A DNA stretch of 7,276 nucleotides from an archaeon (GCA_002688965.1 NZEE01000045.1:64242-71517); one strand, 5' to 3'. Counted from the first letter of the stretch, positions 1 through 6,751 are shown. Numbers and translations are program-made. The notes: generated from the letters alone by a model not told the origin.

Positions 1-1203
1 TTAGTAAGAGAAAATATCGACCGTTCTGCTGTTGTATTTGATTCAGAAAGACAAACATCAACAAAAACTCGTCTTATTGCACAAAACCAACAAATAGCTA
101 GACTAGATCATGAAAAAACAAAACCTATAACAGAAATAATAGAAAATAAAATACTAGAACAACTTAAAGACATTATTCCAAACATTGATGCAATTATTAT
201 GTCAGATTATGCAAAAGGTGTATTAACACCAAAAATATGTGAAACAATAATTCACATGGCAAATGAAAATAAAACACCAGTAATAGTTGATCCTAAAAAT
301 GATTTCAAAAAGTTCAAAAATGCAACAGTTATCAAACCAAATCAAAAAGAAATAACAACAATCACAGGTATAGAAGATACAGAACATGCTGTGAAAAAAG
401 TATTTGAAATAACTAATGCTAAACACTTGTTAGTTACAAGAGATAAAGAAGGAATGGCTGTATTTACTAGAAATCCGCAAAACAATGCATTAGAAAGAAA
501 AGATATAGAATCAATTGCAGATGAAGTTTATGATATAACAGGAGCAGGTGATACTGTTACATCAATAATAGCATTATCATTAACAATAACCGATGACATA
601 TTCACATGTGCAAAAATAGCAACTCATGGTGCAGGTATAGTTGTACATAAACTTGGTACAGCTTATACATCTAAAGATGAATTACTGTCATCAGTTGAAA
701 AGAAAAATAATAAAATAAAAACTCGTGAAGAAATGACAAAACTTGTACAAGAACTAAAAGCTAAAGGAAAAACAATTGTATCAACAAACGGTTCTTTCGA
801 TATTTTACACGCAGGACATGTTTACTTTATGAGACAAGCTAAAAAACAAGGTGATATTCTAATAGTTGGCTTAAACAGTGATCAATCTGTTAAAGCATGG
901 AAAAAACATATTGGTTATAAAGATTGGGATAAGCGCCCAGTAGTTCCTCAGGATGCAAGAGCAGAAATGCTTGCAGCTTTTGATTGTATTGATTACGTAA
1001 CAATATATGATGAACCAGATTCTATAGCTTTTGTAGAATCTGTAAAACCACATATCCATGTAAATGGTTCAGAATATGGTAAAGATTCTATAGAAGCTGA
1101 AGCTGTGAAAAAACATGGTGGAAAAATGTATATTGTTGAAAAAATTCCAGGAATGTCTACTAGCCAGTTAATAGAAAAAATTAAAGACGCTTACAAAGAT
1201 TGA
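1..1203 (+). CDS. hldE: HldE-like bifunctional heptose-7-phosphate kinase / heptose-1-phosphate nucleotidyltransferase, 5' partial
   Basis: In bacteria HldE phosphorylates D-glycero-D-manno-heptose 7-phosphate at C1 and then transfers AMP to give ADP-heptose; it is cytosolic. The frame is open from base 1 (400 codons visible) with no start in view. Compared with E. coli HldE from memory (about 477 aa), roughly the first 90 residues are missing. The PfkB/ribokinase-type domain covers visible codons 1 to about 235: a TKTRLIAQNQQ segment (codons 22-32), SDYAKGVL (67-74) and the anion-hole motif GAGD (181-184, with D184 the likely catalytic base). The nucleotidyltransferase domain follows (about 255-400) with NGSFDILHAGH, HAGH at 270-273, and a C-terminal STS motif (386-388). 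Codons 300-312 carry a short insertion relative to E. coli. The last 13 bp overlap the convergent epimerase gene. HldE-type identity is strong; heptose as the true substrate is inferred from the family. Confidence 0.88.
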   Translation, partial: LVRENIDRSAVVFDSERQTSTKTRLIAQNQQIARLDHEKTKPITEIIENKILEQLKDIIPNIDAIIMSDYAKGVLTPKICETIIHMANENKTPVIVDPKNDFKKFKNATVIKPNQKEITTITGIEDTEHAVKKVFEITNAKHLLVTRDKEGMAVFTRNPQNNALERKDIESIADEVYDITGAGDTVTSIIALSLTITDDIFTCAKIATHGAGIVVHKLGTAYTSKDELLSSVEKKNNKIKTREEMTKLVQELKAKGKTIVSTNGSFDILHAGHVYFMRQAKKQGDILIVGLNSDQSVKAWKKHIGYKDWDKRPVVPQDARAEMLAAFDCIDYVTIYDEPDSIAFVESVKPHIHVNGSEYGKDSIEAEAVKKHGGKMYIVEKIPGMSTSQLIEKIKDAYKD

Positions 1204-2108
1204 ATTATTTCTTTCAAACCATCTTCAACTGAATACTTAGATTCAAAACCTAAACCTTTCTTAGCTTTTTCAGTACTACCTTGCTGAACAGCAATGTAAT
1301 TCTTAATCTTATTCTCAATATATTCAGATTCTATATTCTTACCCAATAACTTATTCAAAATATCAACTAATTCATTCAAAGAAGTTACTTTACCAGTACC
1401 AACATTGAAAATATCCCATTTTACATCAGAATTCATTGCTAAGATATTAGCTTCAACCACATCTTTAACAAAAACAAAGTCACGTGTCTGAGAACCATCA
1501 CCATATAGCACTGGTTTCTCATCTTTTTGCATTGCCCACAAAAATTGAGAAGCTAAATTAGCTAATCCACCCTTACCTTCTTCATTTGGACCATAAACAC
1601 TCATGTATCGTAAACCAACACAATCAATACCATACTCTTTAGAATAAACTTTAGAGATATCTTCATTCAATTTCTTTGTAACAGCATAGAAATTAGGTAT
1701 ATCTGTTACCATATCCTCACGTAATGGAGGTGTAGCATTACCGTATATTGATGATGTAGAAGCATATACAAGCTTCTTAACGCCATTTTTACGCATAGCA
1801 TCAAGAACATTGATAAAACCATCAACATTTACAGACACTGCATCTCGCAAATCTTCCATAAACATAGGAGAAGCTGAAGCAGCTGCTTCATTAAACACAA
1901 CATCTACTCCTTTCAGAGCCTCATTCATAAATCCACTGTTACGAATGTCACCTTCTAGGAATTTTATCTTATCTTTTACAGGTTCAAGATTATCCATAGT
2001 ACCTAATAGAAAGTTATCTATAACTGTAACATCATGACCATCTTCAACAAGTCTCTTAACAAGGTTAGAACCTATAAAACCTGCTCCACCGGTAACCACA
2101 ATTTTCAT
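1191..2108 (-). CDS. Extended-SDR NAD-dependent sugar-nucleotide epimerase (GalE/WbpP-like)
   Basis: A 305-aa Rossmann-fold enzyme of the extended short-chain dehydrogenase family, predicted to epimerise or otherwise modify a UDP-, GDP- or dTDP-sugar in the cytosol. Visible motifs are the N-terminal cofactor loop GGAGFIG (residues 7-13), D31 after the second strand (NAD preference), ASTSSIYG (116-123) with the catalytic Ser/Thr, and the catalytic pair Y141-K145 in FYAVTK. RDFVFVKDV in the C-terminal half is typical of the family's substrate domain. The overall pattern is closest to archaeal GalE and WbpP-type 4-epimerases. A heptose epimerase (HldD) role is conceivable from the neighbour, but I see no HldD-specific signature. 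The segment usually written HLAA reads NEAA here. The ATG has no ribosome binding site; a TATA-like box lies about 26 nt upstream, suggesting a leaderless message. The stop codon overlaps the 3' end of hldE. Confidence 0.85.
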   Translation of the reverse strand: MKIVVTGGAGFIGSNLVKRLVEDGHDVTVIDNFLLGTMDNLEPVKDKIKFLEGDIRNSGFMNEALKGVDVVFNEAAASASPMFMEDLRDAVSVNVDGFINVLDAMRKNGVKKLVYASTSSIYGNATPPLREDMVTDIPNFYAVTKKLNEDISKVYSKEYGIDCVGLRYMSVYGPNEEGKGGLANLASQFLWAMQKDEKPVLYGDGSQTRDFVFVKDVVEANILAMNSDVKWDIFNVGTGKVTSLNELVDILNKLLGKNIESEYIENKIKNYIAVQQGSTEKAKKGLGFESKYSVEDGLKEIIQSL

Positions 2109-2130
2109 ACAATTGACTATGCTAAAAACG

Positions 2131-2138
2131 TTTTAAAA
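2131..2138 (-). promoter_or_regulatory. Candidate TATA box for the minus-strand epimerase gene (leaderless)
   Basis: TTTTAAAA is centred about 26 nt upstream of the epimerase ATG. That is the archaeal TATA-to-start distance when transcription begins at the start codon, and no ribosome binding site is visible before this ATG. Because the element is a perfect palindrome (GTTTTAAAAC, 2130-2139), it could also serve the plus-strand operon, placing its transcript start near 2161. TATA-like strings are common in AT-rich DNA, so this is a moderate call. Confidence 0.42.
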
Positions 2139-2165
2139 CTTTAATACAAAACAGCATTAATCAAA

Positions 2166-2171
2166 AAGGAG
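2166..2171 (+). promoter_or_regulatory. Ribosome binding site for the SDR gene at 2184
   Basis: AAGGAG lies 12 nt before the ATG at 2184, slightly further than ideal. It is the only Shine-Dalgarno-like string in the leader, and it supports the 2184 start. Confidence 0.5.
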
Positions 2172-2183
2172 CTGTTTATCAAC

Positions 2184-3158
2184 ATGTCTGAAAATGAACA
2201 AAAGAATATTCTTGTAACTGGAGGCGCTGGATTTATTGGATCCCATCTATCACGTTATCTAGCAAATCAAGGACATAAAGTAACAATTCTTGATAATTTC
2301 ACAACAGGAGATTTAAGAAATATCTGGGACATGTTATCTCATAATCAAGTAAAATTAATCAAAGGAGATATCCGTGATTCTAGATTATTAACAGATATTA
2401 CTACAAAAACTGATATTATATTCCATTTAGCAGCTCAAATTCACGTTGATAAATCAGTTCTAGAACCAATTGAAACTTTTGACATCAATGCAACAGGAAC
2501 TCTAAAAATATTAGAACTAGCAATGAAAAGAGATTTTGAAAGAATCATATATGCATCAACAAGTGAAGTATATGGTTCAGCAATGACAGATAAAATCAAT
2601 GAAGATCATCCAACAAACTCTCAATCTCCATATGCTGCATCAAAATTAGCAGCTGATAGATTATGTTACTCCTATGCAAAATCATATGACATGGATATTG
2701 CAGTGATAAGAAACTTCAACACATATGGTCCTCATCAAAAAGATAGTGGATATGGCGCAGTTATTCCATTATTCATAAAAAGAGTTCTTGCTAATAAACC
2801 TCCTGTAATTTATGGAACAGGTGAACAATCAAGAGACTTCATGTATATTGAAGATGCAATCAAAGCATATTCCTTAACATTAGATAGCAACAAAACAAAT
2901 GGAAAAGTTATTAATTTTGGTTCAGGTAAAGATATATCTATCAAAGACTTAGCATACAAAATTATAGAAATATGCGGAAGTGATTTAGAACCTGTTTTTG
3001 TAGAACAAAGACCTGGAGAAGTTCAAAAACTATGCGCAGATATAACAAAAGCTAAAGAAATACTTGGATTTAATCCTGAATTTGATATTGAAAAAGGACT
3101 ACAAGCATATATTGATTGGTTCAAAAAATACAAATTTGATGAATGGAAAATAGAGTAG
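2184..3158 (+). CDS. Extended-SDR nucleotide-sugar 4,6-dehydratase/epimerase
   Basis: A 324-aa extended SDR enzyme that should act on a nucleotide sugar in the cytosol. Motifs seen are TGGAGFIG (residues 12-19), D37 for NAD binding, HLAAQ (81-85), ASTSEVYG (124-131), and the catalytic Y150-K154 within SPYAASK, followed by RNFNTYGP and RDFMYIEDA. The TSEVYG/SPYAASK/FNTYGP combination resembles LegB-type and dTDP-glucose 4,6-dehydratases and UDP-glucuronate decarboxylases. Classical RmlB has an Asp-Glu pair where this protein has Ser-Glu, so I do not assign RmlB. It is the first gene of a three-gene operon; the radical SAM gene starts 10 nt after its stop. The ATG is preceded by AAGGAG. It is clearly a different subfamily from the neighbouring minus-strand epimerase, so the locus probably makes more than one modified sugar. 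Exact substrate is unknown. Confidence 0.85.
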   Translation: MSENEQKNILVTGGAGFIGSHLSRYLANQGHKVTILDNFTTGDLRNIWDMLSHNQVKLIKGDIRDSRLLTDITTKTDIIFHLAAQIHVDKSVLEPIETFDINATGTLKILELAMKRDFERIIYASTSEVYGSAMTDKINEDHPTNSQSPYAASKLAADRLCYSYAKSYDMDIAVIRNFNTYGPHQKDSGYGAVIPLFIKRVLANKPPVIYGTGEQSRDFMYIEDAIKAYSLTLDSNKTNGKVINFGSGKDISIKDLAYKIIEICGSDLEPVFVEQRPGEVQKLCADITKAKEILGFNPEFDIEKGLQAYIDWFKKYKFDEWKIE

Positions 3159-3159
3159 C

Positions 3160-3164
3160 GGTGA
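3160..3164 (+). promoter_or_regulatory. GGTGA ribosome binding site deciding the GTG start at 3169
   Basis: GGTGA sits 4 nt before the GTG at 3169 and immediately follows the stop codon of the preceding gene. The same string at the same spacing precedes the ATG at 6762. This is a common archaeal Shine-Dalgarno form and fixes the non-ATG start. Confidence 0.7.
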
Positions 3165-3168
3165 TATA

Positions 3169-4704
3169 GTGTCTTTCAAAGTACTATTTGTTTATCCAAA
3201 TATTGGAACCCACATTTCGTTTTCTCCAGCAATACAAATATTGTCAGCAGTTCTAAAAAGAGAAGGATATGAAACTGCACTATTACATTTACATAATGAA
3301 CATGGAACTAAAAATGAAAGAAACGAAATCAATAAAGTTATTCAAAAAGAGAAACCTGACTTAATTGGTTTTACATCAACTTCTTTTGAATATGATGAAG
3401 CAGATAAAATTACAGGAAATATTAAACAAGACTTTCCCGATATTCCAGTAATTCTTGGTGGAGTTCATGCAACAATCATGCAATCAGATTTAGAAAAATC
3501 TAACTTTGATGCGTTTTGTATCGGAGAAGGAGAATGGAACTTATTAGAATTAATAAAGAAAATGGAAAAAGGTGAAGATTACACAAACACTCCATCATTT
3601 TTCTTCAAATCTAAAGATAAAGTAATAAAAAATAAACTAAAACCAATAGTTGAAAACATGGATAATTTACCATTCTATGATATGGAAATCATGGATACTA
3701 AAAAAATACTTGAATTAAGAAACAAATGGCTTAGCATTGGATTCTCAAGAGGTTGTCCATATGATTGCTCATTCTGTATCAATCCATTACTAAGAAAAAT
3801 AAAAGTAGGTGACGATGCAAAAAGATACCTAAGAAAAAGAAATGTAGAAAATGTTATCAGTGAACTTGAATCTATAGTTAAGAAATACAAAGATTATGTA
3901 GAAGTATTTAATTTTGACGACGACTTACTAATGTTAGATCAACCATGGATGATGGACTACATCAAAGAATACAAACAAAGAATATTTGATAAACATGGAA
4001 TTGAATATGCAATTAACGCAAGAGTAAACACCATGCAAGATGAAATGATTGAAGGAATGTCAAAAAGTGGTTGTAGAGAAATAAGAATTGGATTTGAAAC
4101 AGGAGATCCTGAACAAAGAAAAAATATTTTAAACAAACCAATTAGCGATGAACAATTAATAAACGCTTTTGATACTTGCCATAAATATAATATTAGAGCA
4201 AGCGCATTCTCAATGTTAGGTATACCAGGTGAAAGCCATGAAACAATTCAAAAAACATTGAAATTATTAGCAAGACTAAAACCATATTTAATTAGAATGA
4301 CTTTCCTATTTCCTTACTATCATACAGCTATCCATGACCATTGTAAAGACAATAACTTATTTAGAAAAAATTGGATGGAAGTAGATGAATTTACAGTATC
4401 TCCATTAAAATTTGACAAGCTTACAGATGATGAAATACTAAAGTACAAACACATGTTTCCATGGTATCTTAACACAGTAATGCTTCCTGAAAGTAATGCA
4501 AAACAATACAAAAAACTAATAGAACAGTTCCTCCCAATGTCATTTGAAGAATTCAAAAACGCAAAAGATAAAATCTTAGAACAAGATGAAAAAGTAAGTA
4601 AAGAAATGAGTGAAATCCCTCATTACAGATATTTCCGAAATAACTTATACTATTATCAGTTACTTAGTCCGGAAATAAAACAAGGTGGGGAAGAAAGTGA
4701 CTAA
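3169..4704 (+). CDS. B12-binding-domain radical SAM protein (class B type)
   Basis: A 511-aa radical SAM enzyme. Residues 1 to about 135 form a Rossmann-like cobalamin-binding-type domain (KVLFVYPNIG, then PDLIGFTSTSF, VILGGVHAT at 94-102, and GEGEWNLLELI). I see no DxHxxG motif for lower-axial-ligand histidine, as in many members that bind cobalamin base-off or not at all. The radical SAM core begins near residue 188 with RGCPYDCSFC; Cys196, Cys200 and Cys203 should bind the 4Fe-4S cluster. FDDD (249-252), GCREIRIGFETGD (301-313) and MLGIPGES (349-356) fit the barrel of this family. The last 110 residues or so are charged and unassigned. The GTG start is set by GGTGA. It sits between two sugar genes in one operon, so C-methylation or another modification of a sugar or lipid-linked glycan is plausible but not demonstrated. 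Confidence 0.87.
   Translation: MSFKVLFVYPNIGTHISFSPAIQILSAVLKREGYETALLHLHNEHGTKNERNEINKVIQKEKPDLIGFTSTSFEYDEADKITGNIKQDFPDIPVILGGVHATIMQSDLEKSNFDAFCIGEGEWNLLELIKKMEKGEDYTNTPSFFFKSKDKVIKNKLKPIVENMDNLPFYDMEIMDTKKILELRNKWLSIGFSRGCPYDCSFCINPLLRKIKVGDDAKRYLRKRNVENVISELESIVKKYKDYVEVFNFDDDLLMLDQPWMMDYIKEYKQRIFDKHGIEYAINARVNTMQDEMIEGMSKSGCREIRIGFETGDPEQRKNILNKPISDEQLINAFDTCHKYNIRASAFSMLGIPGESHETIQKTLKLLARLKPYLIRMTFLFPYYHTAIHDHCKDNNLFRKNWMEVDEFTVSPLKFDKLTDDEILKYKHMFPWYLNTVMLPESNAKQYKKLIEQFLPMSFEEFKNAKDKILEQDEKVSKEMSEIPHYRYFRNNLYYYQLLSPEIKQGGEESD
4684..4690 (+). promoter_or_regulatory. Ribosome binding site favouring the GTG start at 4697
   Basis: GGTGGGG lies about 6-9 nt upstream of the GTG at 4697. 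An alternative in-frame GTG at 4685 lies inside this motif and has no purine-rich site of its own, so 4697 is preferred. Confidence 0.5.
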
Positions 4705-5629
4705 AGTAGCAATAGTTGCAGGTTCAAGTATGGGAGATGCAATTCTTTCTATTCCTTTACTAAGAAATGTAAGAAACAATTATCCTGATGCAGAAATAAC
4801 TTTAATTATAGGAAGTGCAACAACTGGATTACCAATACTAAACTCATGTCCATACATAAACAAAATAGTTCAAATAGAAACGCACACAATTCTAAAAGGA
4901 CTAAAAGCTATATTCAAAATTAGAAAACTAAAAAAGAAATATGATGTTCTAATAGTTGGTGCACCAATAACAGAAACAAAGAAAAACTTTGCAAGAATTA
5001 TAAAACCAGGAAAAGCAATTATAGCTGATGTTGAAGAAACACAACCTCTTGTAGAAACAAATCTAAAAACTCTAAAATACGCTGGATTAAACATAGACGA
5101 TGGACATTTAGAAGTATTTTTCAAATGTGATGAACAAAAATCAGATATTATAGCAATATATCCAGGAAGAGACACTGACAAATACAGAAAACTTCCAGCA
5201 GAAAAATGGAAAACTATAATCAATTCTATTCCAGAAAAATATCAAGTAGTTTTCATTGGAGGAAGAGACTGCAAAGATACTATTGAAAATATACGAAAAG
5301 TGCAAACAAGAGAAACCAAAGACATGTCAGGAACAATGCTTATCCCAGATTTTGCATGTTATCTAAAAAAATGCGCACTTGTCATATCTATTAACGGTGG
5401 ACCAATGCACTTAGCAACAGCAGTAAACACACCAGTTATTGCAATCAATACGTCATCAATGCCAATGTGGAGAGCATGGAACCCAACCAACAAAAACATC
5501 AAAACTGTCTGGGGTAAGCGTTGCAGCAACCCATGCAAACATGACAGCTGCGACAAACTAAAAGCAGAGTGTGTAGAATCAGTTCAAATCAAACAAGTTA
5601 CAGAATCAATCAAAGAATTACTAAAATAA
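4697..5629 (+). CDS. Family 9 (heptosyltransferase-like) glycosyltransferase
   Basis: A 310-aa GT-B fold enzyme of the ADP-heptose:LPS heptosyltransferase family (GT9). In bacteria this family transfers heptose from ADP-heptose to a lipid-linked core sugar at the inner face of the membrane. The N-terminal acceptor domain has GSSMGDAI (residues 9-16) with D14 at the position of the family's catalytic base, followed by SIPLLRNV. The C-terminal donor domain has YPGRDTDKYRKLP (155-167), FIGGRD (186-191) and INGGPMHLA (232-240), the counterpart of the family's DSGPMHLA, here with Asn233 for Asp. A cysteine group follows (C276, C280, C285, C292). I chose GTG 4697, which overlaps the radical SAM gene by 8 nt, over GTG 4685. 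It is the third gene of the operon. Sharing a locus with an HldE-like enzyme makes an activated heptose the likely donor. The stop overlaps the convergent GT4 gene by 9 bp. Confidence 0.87.
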   Translation: MTKVAIVAGSSMGDAILSIPLLRNVRNNYPDAEITLIIGSATTGLPILNSCPYINKIVQIETHTILKGLKAIFKIRKLKKKYDVLIVGAPITETKKNFARIIKPGKAIIADVEETQPLVETNLKTLKYAGLNIDDGHLEVFFKCDEQKSDIIAIYPGRDTDKYRKLPAEKWKTIINSIPEKYQVVFIGGRDCKDTIENIRKVQTRETKDMSGTMLIPDFACYLKKCALVISINGGPMHLATAVNTPVIAINTSSMPMWRAWNPTNKNIKTVWGKRCSNPCKHDSCDKLKAECVESVQIKQVTESIKELLK

Positions 5630-6673
5630 AACAGCTTTTCTATTCAAACCATAAACATCTTGCTCTGAATATTCAGCAAATTGCTTCAAAGCCTTTTTCT
5701 TCTTATCAACAGGATCTTTTTCAATAACATCTTTCATAGCTTGCAATAATTCTTCTCTATTATGAACAAATATACCAGCACCATTAACGTTTTTCTTAAT
5801 TTCACCAACATCTCGTGTTATAATAGCATTTCCCATCATCATTGCTTCCAAAACAGTCAATGGCATTACATCATCATAAGTTGGATGAACCAAAACATCA
5901 GTATGTTTCATCATATTAATCACATTATTATGATGCATATGTCCATGACACACAATTCTTTCATCATGTTTAGCTGCTTTCTCAATTTTCTTACTCATAG
6001 GACCAGTTCCAGCTATATGCAACTCAATATCTGCAGATTCACCAGTCTTAGGTAGATAATACATTGCAGATAACAAGTCCTTAACTCCCTTTTTCTTAGA
6101 AACCTCTCCAACAAACATGAATATTTTAGCACCTTTCTTATTTTTGTTATAATTCTTGTTAGAATTAGAAACAATAGGTAAATTTATCTCATGTATTCGT
6201 GTACGTGGAATTCCAGCTTTAATCATTTTATCAGTAATCACAGTTCCACAATTGATATATCTATCAGCTTTAGGCCATTTCAATAACCGCTTAGAAGTAT
6301 GCATATCAATAACATGCTTAACTAACTTCTTTCTAAACAATTTAGCCATTATCTGTGAAAATAAACATATCTCTCCAACAGTATGAGACTCAACAACATC
6401 AAATTTACGTGAATTCTTCAAAAAATAGAAGAACACCATTAAGAACCCAATAGGAGCAAACAATATCTTCTGCCATTTTTTAGTAAAATAAGGAAATAAT
6501 CTACGAATTTTAACTCCTTTGTGCATACCAGAGTATTCTTTTGCAGAACTTGTTAAAACACGAACCTCATCACCATATTTAGCAACAAGATTCTCTGCAA
6601 TAAGTCCAAATACGTGCGAAGCTCCTCCAAAATAAGGCTTGTACTTAGGAGTAACCATCAACAATCTGACCAT
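5621..6673 (-). CDS. GT4-family glycosyltransferase
   Basis: A 350-aa GT-B glycosyltransferase that should transfer a sugar from a nucleotide donor to a lipid-linked or surface glycan on the cytosolic membrane face. The N-terminal domain has VTPKYKPYFGGASHV (residues 7-21, the usual P-x-x-GGA acceptor loop). A hydrophobic stretch at 71-85 is probably a membrane-associating helix rather than a true signal. The donor domain has FVGEVSKKKGV (187-197), IAGTGP (220-225), HPTYDDVMPLTVLEAM (263-278) and GNAIITRDVGEI. The usual EX7E motif is D268-x7-E276, so the first Glu is Asp. A TTG at 6697 would add 8 residues, but the ATG at 6673 begins the family's normal MVRLLMVTPK strand and is preferred. It is transcribed divergently from the dehydratase at 6762 and convergently with the GT9 gene. 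Donor and acceptor sugars are unknown. Confidence 0.85.
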   Translation of the reverse strand: MVRLLMVTPKYKPYFGGASHVFGLIAENLVAKYGDEVRVLTSSAKEYSGMHKGVKIRRLFPYFTKKWQKILFAPIGFLMVFFYFLKNSRKFDVVESHTVGEICLFSQIMAKLFRKKLVKHVIDMHTSKRLLKWPKADRYINCGTVITDKMIKAGIPRTRIHEINLPIVSNSNKNYNKNKKGAKIFMFVGEVSKKKGVKDLLSAMYYLPKTGESADIELHIAGTGPMSKKIEKAAKHDERIVCHGHMHHNNVINMMKHTDVLVHPTYDDVMPLTVLEAMMMGNAIITRDVGEIKKNVNGAGIFVHNREELLQAMKDVIEKDPVDKKKKALKQFAEYSEQDVYGLNRKAVLF

Positions 6674-6700
6674 TATACCACAAAATACTCTCTTCAATGA

Positions 6701-6709
6701 TGATTTTTA
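6701..6709 (-). promoter_or_regulatory. Weak TATA-like box for the GT4 gene
   Basis: On the minus strand, TTAAAAATC lies about 32 nt upstream of the ATG at 6673. This would put the transcript start a few nt before the start codon. Only a weak GGT precedes the ATG, so translation may rely on a very short leader. The match is modest in AT-rich DNA. Confidence 0.28.
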
Positions 6710-6720
6710 AGCGTTTAATC

Positions 6721-6728
6721 TTTATGTA
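6721..6728 (+). promoter_or_regulatory. Candidate TATA box for the gene at 6762
   Basis: TTTATGTA is centred about 26 nt before position 6751, so transcription would begin just ahead of the ribosome binding site at 6752-6757. This gives a leader of about 11 nt. The layout fits an archaeal promoter; the sequence match alone is weak. Confidence 0.4.
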
Positions 6729-6751
6729 ATAACATTGTTTCAATCGCTTTC

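Noticed and set aside
1810..2037. 75-codon plus-strand open frame inside the epimerase gene
   Set aside because: It is antisense to the conserved Rossmann region, with no ribosome binding site or family match; a shadow frame.
4685..4699. Upstream GTG (4685) as start of the GT9 gene
   Set aside because: It falls inside the probable ribosome binding site of the GTG at 4697. The later start gives the normal GT9 N-terminus and a short 8-nt overlap with the preceding gene.
4870..5223. 117-codon open frame on the minus strand inside the GT9 gene
   Set aside because: It lies wholly antisense to a well-supported gene, and its translation is Phe/Ser/Ile-rich with no recognisable motif, as expected for the complement of A-rich coding DNA.
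5628..5639. AAAACAGCTTTT after the GT9 stop as a hairpin terminator
   Set aside because: Only four A-T pairs could form, and the site lies inside the GT4 coding sequence; too weak to call.
5762..6386. Two plus-strand open frames (97 and 76 codons) antisense to the GT4 gene
   Set aside because: They are His/Asn/Ile/Ser-rich translations of the complement of conserved GT4 motifs, with no start signals.
6674..6697. TTG at 6697 as start of the GT4 gene
   Set aside because: It adds eight residues ahead of the family's usual first beta strand, and an ATG is available at 6673.
6734..6744. Small inverted repeat ATTG-TTT-CAAT in the second divergent promoter
   Set aside because: A 4-bp stem with a 3-nt loop is expected by chance in AT-rich DNA.
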